This document shows positions 12,301 to 24,300 of a stretch of 64,000 nt of DNA, in pieces. The notes beneath the pieces were generated by a model. The model had not been told where the DNA came from. It searched no databases and saw only the letters and a list, made by a program, of their open reading frames with translations. A program made the translations under genes and the position numbers. Numbering within the stretch: the stretch's first letter is position 1; every line of letters begins with the position of its first letter. Location of the stretch: assembly GCA_030789695.1 (NCBI GenBank), contig CM061138.1, positions 16,626,214 to 16,690,213 of the forward strand. Direction: 5' to 3'. This stretch comes from Scilla litardierei (taxonomy: Eukaryota; Streptophyta; Magnoliopsida; Asparagales; Asparagaceae).

Positions 12301-15300
12301 ACGGTAGATCCATGGCGAACACGAGTTTCAAGGAGCGGATTGATTTGTTAGAAGAGAAGATTGAAAAATTTGAGAGCAAAATTGGAGAAAAACTCCAAGG
12401 GGTAAGGAAGAAAGCGTCGAAACAATTGGGTTGGCGATTTGCATAACTTATGAAGGTCATGCAACAGAACAGGGCCGCGATAGCGACAACAAATCAGAAC
12501 ATAGCGGCTTTTGGTGAAAAGCTAGATTCGAGTATAAAGGCGGGACCTTTGGTGGAGGGGAAGGAGAAAGACGACATATTTGAAGGACTCCTCGCCGACG
12601 CCGAAATTTACTTCGTGGAGGACGAGGAGGAGGCCGCGAAGGATGAACATCAGATCGGGGGCTTTCCTTACCATCCGACAACGCCATCCGACAGATCCGA
12701 CAACTCTGGGAGTTGCACCGGCCCAAAGGGGGGCCTGACATGCCCCGTCCCCCTTTTCCGACATCCCGTGGGCCCAGTACAGGGCCCGACAAATGCAACC
12801 GCCTCTATTTCAGCCCCAGATTGGACACATTGGAGATTTTCAACACTCAGGATCACATTAGCATTTTTTCGAGGACCGTCGACACGTCCACCACCTTTTG
12901 GATGAGTATCGGAAGATTGGAGAGGGCTTCAGGGCCTACACAGAGCACCCCAGGAGAACCACGGACGACATCATAGAGATGATCGGGACGGTGGAGCAGG
13001 TTGGGGCGACATACCATGGGATGGTGTAGATGGTGGAGCCCGGAACCCAGCCGCGGGCGGGGTATGTGCACGATGGACATCATCCTTTTTGGCAGGGGTC
13101 ACAAGACCGTCCACAGGAGAGAGGAGGACCATGCGGTTTTGTTGCGGAGAATCGGGTGAGGAAGCTGAAGATGTCCGTTTTCGAGGGAGAGGATCCTGAT
13201 GGCTGATTGTATAACATGGACAGATATTTCGAGGTAGCGGTGAAGGAGAAGGACTAGCTCAAGGCAGTGGGAGTCTGCTTGGAGGGAGATGCAATGTAAT
13301 GGTTTCGATGGACACATCAGCAGAGGCTGTTTTGGACGTAGGAGGAGTTCACCACCCTCTTATTGGAGCGTTTTGGGAAAGTGCAGGCGGGTGAAGCTTA
13401 TAAGAGATTGTATGCTTTGAGGCAGGATGTAATTGTGAGAGACTACATCAAGAAGTTCGAGACGCTATGTAGCAGAGTTCGTGGAGTATCAGGAGAGTCC
13501 TTGGAAGGGTGCTTTATAAAGGGGTTGAAACCCACCATTCGATCACGGCTAAGAATCCAGCGCCCTGCGGATCTGCGAGAGATGATGAATTTGGCAAGGA
13601 TGGTGTAGGATCATCAGGACTTAGAAAGGAGGGCCCGTGGGGCATGGGGTGGCACCTCTTTTCGAGGACATGTGCCGATAGGAGGACAGAAGGAGACCAC
13701 CACTCCAGGGGTTACGGCTGCCATCAATGAGAAGAGGGTGGAGCCACGAGCTGGAGGTCTGATACGGAGGATGACAAATGCGAAGATTTGGGACAAGCGT
13801 GCCAAGAGTCTGTGCTTCAAATGTGACGAGTGGTTTACTCCAGGGCACCGGTACGGAGACCGTACCATTCAGATTTTGATAATTCAGATTTTGATAGTGA
13901 ACGACGATGAGGAGGCGGATGATGTGGTGGAGCTCGCGGCTGGCGAGGATGAGGAGCAGGAGGACCAGCACTTGGAGGTAGCAGAGGTTTTCCTCAATTC
14001 TGTGGTGGGGTTCGCATCGAACCACACCATGAAAATGATGGGAAAGATGGCTGATCTGGATGTGATTGTGTTAGTGGACAGTGGGGCCACCCACAACTTC
14101 ATCTCTCGCAGATTAGTAGACGAGCAAAGGTTACATCTTAGTGACACGGAAAGATATGGAGTGGTGTTGGGCACGTGGCAGGTGACGCAGAGCAGCGGTG
14201 TCTGTCAGGGCATGATCGTGACGATTCATGGGGTACAGATCATCACGGACTTACTTCCTTTGGAGTTGGGGAGTGCAGATATCATCTTAGGGATGAAGTG
14301 GTTGCAAACCTTGGGGGAAACGAAAACTAATTGGAAGCTACTCAGACTGGAGTATCAGGAGGGAGGGAGGACACTTGTGTTACATGGGGACCCCAGCTTA
14401 TGTCGGTGCATAGCTTATATCGGTGCATGGTGTCCTACATGGCCATAACACACACTATTCACACGTTAGGAGGAGGATACTAGTAGCGGTGCAGGGGGTG
14501 GCACCGGAGGAGAGCACTGCTAAGCCAATATGAGGATGCGTTTCAGACTCCGCATGGGCTCTCACCACCCATGGATCATGAGCATGCCATAGTCATACGA
14601 GAGGGGGTGTCTCCCATCAGCGTTCGGCCATATAGATACCTACAGGTGCAGAAGGATGAGATCGAGAGGTTGGTTGGCGACTTGTTGCAGGCAGAATGAT
14701 TCAGCCGAGCGTGAGTCCATTTTTGAGCCTAGTCCTGCTTGTGAAGAAAAAGGATGGAAGTCGGAGATTCTGCGTTGACTAACGAGTTCTGAATAAGGAA
14801 ACTGTGCCTGATAAATTTCCTATTCCAGTGATAGACGAGCTACTTGGCGATCTCCATGGGGCAGCAATATTCTCGAAGATCGATCTGAAGTCTGGGTACC
14901 ATCAGATCTGAATGAGGACGACCGACGTGCCCAAGACGGTGTTCAGAACTCATGAGGGGCACTATGAGTTCCTCGTCATACCTTTTGGCTTGACGAATGC
15001 TCCAACGACTTTCCAGGCCTTGATGAACAAGGTGTTTCGGCCCTATTTACGGAGGGTTGTCCTGGTATTCTTTGATGGCATGCTTATTTACAGTCGCAGC
15101 TTGGAGGAGCATGTGGAAAATTTGCAGGCGGTGTTGCATGAGCTATTTGCAAACAGATTGAAATGCCTCTTTTGACAGCTACATGTAGAGTATTTGGGGC
15201 CCATGGTTTCAGCTGAGGGGGTGGCGGCAGACCATGAGAAGATTGCGGCGATGCTTGACTGTCTGCGACCCACGACACTACGAGGCCTACGGAGCTTCTT

Positions 15301-18300
15301 GGGCCTTACATGATACTACATGAAGTTTGTCCAGGGATATATCACGATCGCTTGGCCTTTGACGAAATAACTCAAGGACAATTTTCAGTGGTGTCAGGAG
15401 GCTACCAGGGCTTTTGAAGGACTGAAGCACGCGATGGCTACAGTGCCATTGTTGGCATTACCAGACTTCAGTAAGCCCTTAGTGATAGACACAGATACTT
15501 CAAGATATGGATTGGAGGATGTGCTGATGCAGGATTATCGGCCAATAGCTTATTTCAGTCAGATTCTATTAGCACGAGCCATGCTGAAATCAGTATACGA
15601 GAATCAGTATACGAGAGGGAGTTGATGACAATTGTGCTCTCTATTCAGAAGTGGCTGCCCTATTTACGTGGGAGGAGATTTATCGTAAAAACCGACCAGA
15701 TGAGTTTAAAGTACTTATTGGAGCAGCGCATGGTTATCGATGAGCATCAGTAATGGCTCTCCAAGTGGGTTCACTACACCTAGGAATGACAATATTGCGG
15801 GCCGTGGCGAGTATTTAACTACCCAAGCTTGTCCCGACCCATCTACAGGCCGAGGCGGGGCGGGTCTTGGGCCAGGGCGAGGCGGGTACTTTCTTACCAA
15901 AACTGGATTGGGCTGGGTCGGGTTAGGTCAGGTCATTACTGCCATCCATATGAATCCCAAATAAAACCTTTATTTGGGAATTGGAAGAATTTTGATTTAT
16001 TTGGTAATTTGGAATTGGGAATTAGCCCAATTGGAAAAACAGTGGAACAGAGTATGTGTTGTGGGTTATTCACTGACTGCATAGTCCACATCAAAATAAT
16101 AAGGTTTTTAAGAACCTTTATAGTTTACTGGGACGGGCCAGGGCGTATACAAAGCCCAAGTTTGTCCCGACCCGTCTGCGGGTCGGGTCGGGCCGGGTCA
16201 AAACCGGGCGGGTCAGGCCATTACTGCCATCCCTAACTACACCTTTAAGATACAGTACATGGCAGGATTGGAGAACAAGACAGCAGATGCATTGTCACAC
16301 AACGAGGAGATCGCAAAGGTGGCAACAATATCATTACCAGTCCTACTGGACTGGGAGCCCTTGGGGAGAGATTGAGGCTGACGAGGGGTTGGCACGGATA
16401 TGAGGGCACTACAGCAGGGCACACCAGATCATCCCGGGTACACGCTGAGTGGACAGAGGTTGCTATATCAGGGGAAGTTGGTGATACCCAGGGAGTCTAC
16501 CCACATTCCCTTGATATTTCAAGAGTTCCATGGCAGCTCAGTAGGAAGGCACTCGGAGTACAGCAGACATACATGAGAATGACTAAGGAGTTGTACTGGC
16601 CGGGATGGAGCGGGACATTGCTAGGATTATAGCAGTGCGACGTTTGTCAACACCACAAATATGTGGCGATGGCCGCTGCATGACTACTACAGCTACTAGC
16701 CATACCTGAGAGGGTCTGGAAGGATATTACCATGGACTTTATTGAAGGGCTGCCGCGTTCAGATGGCTTCACTGTTATATTGGTAGCGGTGGACTGTCTC
16801 AGTAAATATGCGTACATCATTCCTTTGCGGCATCCTTATACCGCGATCACTGTAGCTACAACATTCATGAGGAAGGTGGTCCACCTACTGTAGCTATAGT
16901 GTTAGATCGCGATAAGGTTTTCATAAGCAGCTTTTGAAAGGAGTTGTTCAAGGTACATGAGACTAAGCTAAAGAGGAGCATGACCTATCACCCACAGACA
17001 GATGGCCAGACCGAGGTGGTGAATAGGAGCGTGGAGACATATTTGAGGTGCTTTGCTTCAGACTCATCGAAGCAGTGGGCCAGGTGGTTGGTATGGACGG
17101 AATACTAGTACAACACTTCGTACCACTCAGCAGCATAGAGCACACCCTTTTGCATTCTTTATGGACGGGACCCTCCCCAACTGATCCATTACAACTGTGG
17201 CATGACCACAATATCTCAGGTAGATGAGTACTTAGAGGAGCGGGATAGACATTTGGAGGAGTGAAGAGACATTTATTGCAGGCCCATCAAATTATGAAGG
17301 CTAAAGATGATGAGCACATGAGAGATGTGTAGTTTGCAGTGGGGGATATGATATACATCAAGCTGCGTCCCTACAGACAGAAGTCACTGGCACATAGGAG
17401 CAATAAGAAGTTGACGGCCCGCTACTATATGCCATTTGAGATTACCGCTCAGATTGGAAAGGTGGCATATCGCCTGCAGTTACCTACTACATATACCATC
17501 CATCCAGTGTTCCACGTGTCACAGCTACGTTGGGCTATTGGTGACGACACTCTCTCGCCTACTCTTCCTTCCACATTGACAGATGACATGGAGGTGTTAC
17601 TGGAGCCACATGAGCTCAAGGGAGTTCGGCAGAACGTAGAAGGAAAATAGGAAGTGCTAATCAGATGGCGAGGGCTGCCGGATTATGACGCTACTTTGGA
17701 GGCCCGCGAAGTGATACGAGACCAATTTCTAGACTTCCAACTTGATGATAAGGTGGCACTTTTGGGGGGAGTAATGATGCGACGCGGATTATTGGGTGCA
17801 CGGGTTCAGGCGCGGGTCAACAAGGAGGCACGGGTACACAGGTTCGAGTCTATTCAAGGTGGAGGCGCGAGTCCACGGACCCGATGACAAACTTGTGATT
17901 CTGGGATTTCGTGGGGGTTGTTTCGTTAATGACTAATTGCATCCCTCCATAAGCAAGGGGCCGGCCGGCCCCATGGGAGCATGGAAGACTTGATTTTGTG
18001 AGTTAATTTCTACTTAGTGCCATATATTAATTCCTAGCTATTTGTTCTTCCAATTCCTATTTGTTATTTAGTCTTTAGTCTATTTTGTAGAAGTAATCCT
18101 CTATTTTCAGATCTTCAATTAGTAATACAAATCCTATTTTTATTGTTCCTTACCCTAAAAATCCTATTTTTAGTCCGCAAAATGCCCTAATCATGTCAAA
18201 ATCCTAAGTAATGGAGAAAAACTAACCCTCCCTAATATTTTCTCTAAAATTCTGCCATTGATTTCTTTGGTTTTTAATTTTTGGGTAAACTTTATTGAGA

Positions 18301-21300
18301 AAAACTAATTCTCCCTAACATGACATGAGCCTAGGTCGTAGAACCATTATGCGACCTAGGCTTTAGTTGCAACTTGATTACATGCTCGGGTTGGATCACA
18401 AGTTCAGACACAAGCTTGCTCGATATCAGATTCGATCAAAGGCACGGATGCAGAATGTATCTGGTTAGAAGTTGGCTCAAACTTTGATCCATGCTTAACC
18501 CATGAATCGGGATAGGACTTTGGCTTAGGATCAAGATTTATCTAGATTATTATCTCTGCTTGAAGTCTTTGCTCTCTTATTTTTCTGAACAACTTGCGCA
18601 CAATTTCAAAAAGATTATTAAATTTTTGAGCAGTTTTAGTTCTTGAAGTTGATAGCAGTAGAGGTGACTATTGCTTCGGATAATATCGATATCGAAATTT
18701 TTGATAAAAGATCATCGTGTACAACCTTGGCATACTTGTCTACATTGAATGAGCTTTACCAGCAAGTTACCAGCTAGTTTCTACTTAGCTAGCCAATAAC
18801 TCTCTTCATCTGATAGGTGGTAGTTAGAAAAGATTATTTTAATGAGAATTTCTAACTATCATAATCTTCACGGTCACAATATTCGAAAAGTAGGGACACT
18901 TAAGAATTGGTTGTATTGATAAAACTAATAAAAGCGTTGCGAAGAGCTGTTATAATGATTTTTGTAATATTCCGATGAAATCTTCTCAGAAAAGCTTAAA
19001 AATCTACTCAAAATAACTCACAATACATTCAAAGTAGTAGTGGATCATACATTCAAAGTAGTAGTGGATCGAATTGGATCACAATTGGTTTAGACTGCTC
19101 AAAGGTCAAAGCTTGAAACGAATCCCAAAATCTTCAAAATATTGAACCTGGCTCAAAATCTGCAGAAATACCTAAAAAATCTAAGAAAGTTACTATATAA
19201 AATAAAAAAAGTAACACAAATTATTGCATTGTAGCATGGCTCAGCCCACTTGGTAAACGACTAGTTCAAGCCGTTGACTTGGTCAAGGCCTTACCAGCCC
19301 AAGGTCAGCTTGGGTTGGCTTAAACTGGCTCGGGTTTGGCTCGAGTTGGCTTGTGTCGGTATGAGACAACTGGATTTAGCTTGGGTCGGCTCCGTTAGCT
19401 CATCCTTGAGCCGACTTGGCATGTTGACTCTGTAGGTTGGATTTGCTGTTTAACATGTCATGTTGTGTGAAGACCATTCGGGTTCAGATCCTGCCTTTGT
19501 AACTTTAAATCATGCTGAATTTGGATCAATTTCAATTTCTCTTCAAAGAACACATTAATTGGGTCCTATACTTTGGTGGTGACGGTGGAATCAAGGAATG
19601 ACAATGAGGACAGAGTCTGATGACATAAAAGAGAATGACTATAACAGTGATAGCTAAGCAAAGCGGCATTTGTGGGGACTGTTGACGAGAATGTTGGAGA
19701 TCGATGATGAGGAAGGCAGTGAGGGCTCTGATCATTGATGAAGGCTTCGAAGATGCTTCGTGACGCAGTTGATGGCAATGCTAGTTAGACCTTTGAGGAG
19801 GATGGAAGTGGTGATGTACAGTTGACGGGGTAGGAGGAATTGGGGGTTTGAGATTAGGGTTAGGTTTTGAATTTGGGACTGAGTTTGAACTTAGAAATTG
19901 AGTTAGGGTGTCGGTTTTGGTGAGGATTTCATAGTTAAAGGGGGGTGCCGGAGAAGAGATGGAGGAGATGGAGATATGATAATATTGATGCTGATAGTGG
20001 TTATGGTTGTGGTCGTTGGATGACTACAGGAAAGAAGATAGTTTAGGTTGTGGTAAGACGATGTATGGTAGGAATTGATTTTTTTTTTGATATTTTTGAA
20101 TGAACAGAGAAGATTTTTTTGATCTGATTTTTTTGATATTTTTCTCTTTTATTTTTAAAGCTTTTTATGATTTTTCTCCCTGTTTTCATTTTTTTTCTCG
20201 TTTTTCTTTTCATTTTTTTCTGTTTTTCTTTTTGATTTTTTTGAAACTAAAACCTAAATGAGGAGGAGAAAATGAAAAAAGATGGAAAAAATTCACAATG
20301 TTATACTTACATAACGGAAGGGGATGGAATGTTGTGGGAAAATTTGGAGAAAAACATTTAAGGATTGGTAGGATTTCAGGTTTCACAGACCGGAGATATA
20401 CCAATTACCGATTCACATGCATTGTATGAGGAGATTTTTCGTGCATCACACTTGGATAACTAAGCCCACTCGTGCACTCAAATGCAAAAGATTTAACAGG
20501 CCAACAAAAAAGTTTACATAAATTTTTTTAATTCATTCATTCATTATATAAAAAAACAAATGTTGAGGTCCCTTTGATAGACTTATTACTTACACAAGCT
20601 TCTACTACAACCGATGTGGAACTAAAAAGGACTCAGACTTCTTCTTAAAAAATAAATATGATTCAAATAACAAATTAAAAAGACTCAAATACTACTAAAG
20701 TATAATTTGAATCCGATTAGATCACCATCAACTTTGCTGCAATTTCCTAACAAATGCAATCCCTTACTAACTGGATTCATTTTCTTGCACCTACTATAAG
20801 AAATCTAAAGGAAGCATTTGATCCTTTTGTTCAATCTTGGGCAATAACTAATAGGACATGTGATTATAAATCTGAAAATGTCGAATCTCTTCATACTTCT
20901 GCAAAACTTCAAGTGTTACATGGAACAAATGTGATATCTTTTTCCCACACACTCACATATGTACACACTTGTATACAACACGGTGTTTGAACCTAAGGTA
21001 TAAATTTGATAATTAATGAATTTGACGTGGCCATAAGAATAACTGTGTCATTAATGAAATTCTTGGTAATACATCTCATGAGTTGCACAAAGAAGTTTGC
21101 ATAATAAACACATTGCCTGGAATTTAGCAAACTATCAACCAATGGGCTGAGATGACGTGATACCTCTTTCTGTTTGTCTCATGAGGGGCAATACCACTTC
21201 TGATGGATACTAAAGAAAACAATGATAACATCAAGGATGTTGATGTAGCTACCAATTAGAACATTCTTCTTCCTTCTCCTATTTCTATTTGCGTCATGAA

Positions 21301-24300
21301 GGGCGATACCACTACAGATGTATATTAAAGAAATTGATAGAGTGCAACAAAAATGAGAACATGGAGGGTGGTGGTGTAAGACCGTTAGTCGGAAGCTCAG
21401 AGGTCTTGTTAGAACAAAAGATTGAAAACCAATTGTTAAGATAATAAGTGTTAAGATAATATTTATGTTATCTAGGAAATTGTGTGTGACTGTTTTATCT
21501 TAACACCAATAAATATGATTATACAACATGGTGTTCACAAAGAGAATTTAGGGGTAGATAGGAAACCCTGAAGTGACATGAAGACGTGGAATTGATTTTT
21601 TTAGATGAAAGTCCAGAAGGAAATATCCATCAGCAATCTGGTTCAACATGTTTGTTTCTGAAGTATTGAAACATCGAAGTGCATAAAGTGATATGATAGT
21701 ATGAAGTGGTGACATTTAAATATTCATGCTTCCCACAAGTTCACTGGTTTGGATAAAGGTAGGAGGAAAGGAGGGAGAGGATAACTATTCCAATAAAAAG
21801 GTTTTCTGTTTTTGAAGATTTACCATCAATTTTTGCCATTTCAGAAGGAAAGTAAAAGGGAAGTTACCATATTCGCTTGTTTGTCAATAAGGGTTGAGAT
21901 GAGAGTTAGCCCTAACCTAACCGCCGCCAACTCTTGCCAAATAACCGATATTAGCCTTAGCCCTAACCATCTTGAGAAGTCAGAGTTGCATCAAATCCAC
22001 ACAAAACCTCCGCGAAGAAGCCTCAAAACCATCCATACTTCATTTCTCTCAACTCCCCCTTTGTGCTGCGGTTGGGGAGGAGGTGGGAGTTGGCATGTTT
22101 GCAAAAAAACTCCCTCCAACCATTTGAACTATTCATCCCACAAAATACCAAACTGCCACCCTTTTAACTCCCACTACCAAACACAACCTTCGTGACCCCC
22201 GACAAATTTCCAAGCCCTGCTTGAGCCAAAACGAACAACTAAATCTGTTGAATGCTTCACTTTCACACTTTCTTTTTCCGTTCCATCTAGCTAAACACCA
22301 TGTTAGTGATACAAGAAAATTTCAATGTCAAACAGAAGGAAAGGATATTACAGAATGTATCCTTTTACTGGATTTTCTGTCATATCACAGACCTGGACAA
22401 CCTAAATGTATGGATCGATGCAACCATGTGTTTCTACGTCGTGCCCCTAATTCTCACACGTGCATTAATACCTGCTAATAATATGTAATTCCAACAATAA
22501 TAATACTTCTAACACCATACATCATGAAATAATCTTCAAAACATCCCATTCTCATTAAATCTCAACAAGTACATGTTTCATACAATAGATCTAAGTCCAT
22601 CCACCAAATGGTAATAAATTCTCCAAGAAATTCCATAATTTCAGTTACCACACAATTTTGAATGATAACATAGTTACAAACTAAAAGTCTACTAAGCTCT
22701 TATTTTTCGACATATACCAATATATTGACAGTGATGCATCCTGATCGAATCAAAAACATGTTACAAAATTTATTCAATTTCAACATTACATTACATCTCA
22801 CAAATATCTAAACACACCTATGCATCTCTTTTTCTTTTTCTTATTTAAGGCAAAATGCCCAAAGGATAGTACATCAAGATATCAGAAGCGTAAAGAAGTC
22901 TCATAAGTTTCATTACATTCATTGCATTCTCATGCGCATTGTCTAGTTGAAGCAGAGTCTCCCATAAAATATATAACATTCCATCGGTGGCGCAGCATAA
23001 TGTGCGATTTGTTCCATGACCAGGGATACAATTTGGGTTCATATTGTTGCAAGTGTTGTTTCTTGTTCTTCTATGATACACTGGTTTCTCCAATACCATA
23101 GCATTCGAACGGCGTGAAGAAATTGACATGAGCAGTTGTTTAAAAGTTGATTTATGTTGAATGATGGACAACCATCCCTTCCATGCCATGTAGACATCCA
23201 CAATGGTCTACTCAGAATGTTCTTTGCCAATTGCCACATATGTTAGCACAAAGACATTCCCAAATAGCAGGCTCCAACTTTGTGAGGAGTTCATGGGGTT
23301 CACTTTATATCTATTGGATTTGGAATGTATTTATATGCCAGAAATTATCTTGTGGTAATGCATGGAAGGTTCACCATGTGCATGATTAAACCTTGGGTTG
23401 TGCCCTTCTGAGCCATATACGATGATATCTTTTTAGTAGTATCTAACATTGTTTTGCCCTTTACTATATCATAGGTTGGAGACGTTGTATTGCCGCTTTT
23501 GTGTGGACTCAAATGCAATGTTCTAAGGCTATTTCATTATACGTGCAATTTGAGACCAGTAGAACATTAACGGATTATGGGCCCGATTATGTGGATTATA
23601 TGGATTACATGAAAATAAATATTTTAATATATATAAACAAATAATATATGAGAAAAATGATTGTGTGAATGTGCACAACTAAGTTAGCTGTGCACACCCA
23701 TACAAAAAGGGTGCTCCTTATTTTTTGCAATTTTTTAAAGATTGTTATACACCTTATGGATGATCACAACACCAAAAATCAAGTGAATCCAATGCTATTT
23801 GATACTCGATCTACCCGTTATAAATTCAGCGGTTTCAGAACGATATAACTTTTTGCAACGATTAGGTTGAGGGTCAAATACAATATCCTTAGGATTCACC
23901 TGCATTTGGGGTTTTGAGGTTTTAAAATGTGTATAACAATCCTATAATTTTTTAAAAAAAAATAAAGAAAAAGGGGTTTTTGTGGGCCTGCCAACTGTGC
24001 ACGTCCATAGGAAAATATTGCCCATAATATAGATACATGTATATACACATGTATGTTAATTGTAAAAAATTGAGAAAAAATAAAAAATTATTATCACCTT
24101 ATCTTTATCGTATACGTAAGTCTAAGTCTGCAGTAGAATTGCCAAAATTTGCATAAAGCAATCTTAAAATTTTAATTTAAAGTCTAATCTAAGTATGAAT
24201 TATGATGATGTCGCTCAAGAATTCCATGTTTAATCTTATACTTTTGCAGTTGGAAATAACCAATTTTCATTGTTGAAATTTAATCCCAAATGATATTTTT

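Larger units (their letters stand above)
11905..18198 (+). mobile_element. Degenerate Ty3/gypsy chromovirus-like element, probably Reina-like
   Basis: Diverged LTRs at 11905-12287 and 17775-18198 both begin TGATGCG and contain the shared block CTTGATTTTGTGAGTTAATT. A perfect 5-bp duplication AAATC flanks the element (11900-11904 and 18199-18203). A tRNA-Met-like primer site (TGGTATCAGAACGG, 12291) and a purine tract (ttttggggggagtaa) sit at the expected places. Gag, protease, RT, RNase H, integrase and a chromodomain-like tail occur in gypsy order with many stops. The short LTRs and a [10 protein letters not shown] tail suggest a Reina-type chromovirus. It lies inside the 3' LTR of the old copia and carries a hAT MITE. 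Confidence 0.85.
2158..18269 (+). mobile_element. Old Ty1/copia retrotransposon with short LTRs, host to three later insertions
   Basis: A diverged ~150-bp LTR at 2158-2310 (beginning TGTTGAGATATG) matches a second copy at 11823-11904 plus 18204-18269. The two share the motif TTTTATGTAAAAGG and the TACTATAAATAATA block. The outer borders carry the same 5-bp duplication GTTTT (2153-2157 and 18270-18274). A decayed primer-binding site (tgttatcagatcc) follows the first LTR directly. Subtracting the inserted elements leaves about 4.7 kb, a normal copia size. Integrase and RT/RNase H relics occur in the correct order; gag should lie in 2311-4130 but is not recognisable. Confidence 0.7.

Noticed and set aside
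21812..22195. 127-codon plus frame
   Set aside because: Low-complexity, Ser/His/Pro-rich, no homology I recognise and no splice or promoter context.
22845..23201. 118-codon minus frame, considered as a LINE zinc-binding remnant
   Set aside because: Cys/His spacing does not fit a known LINE or host domain well enough, and there is no adjacent RT.
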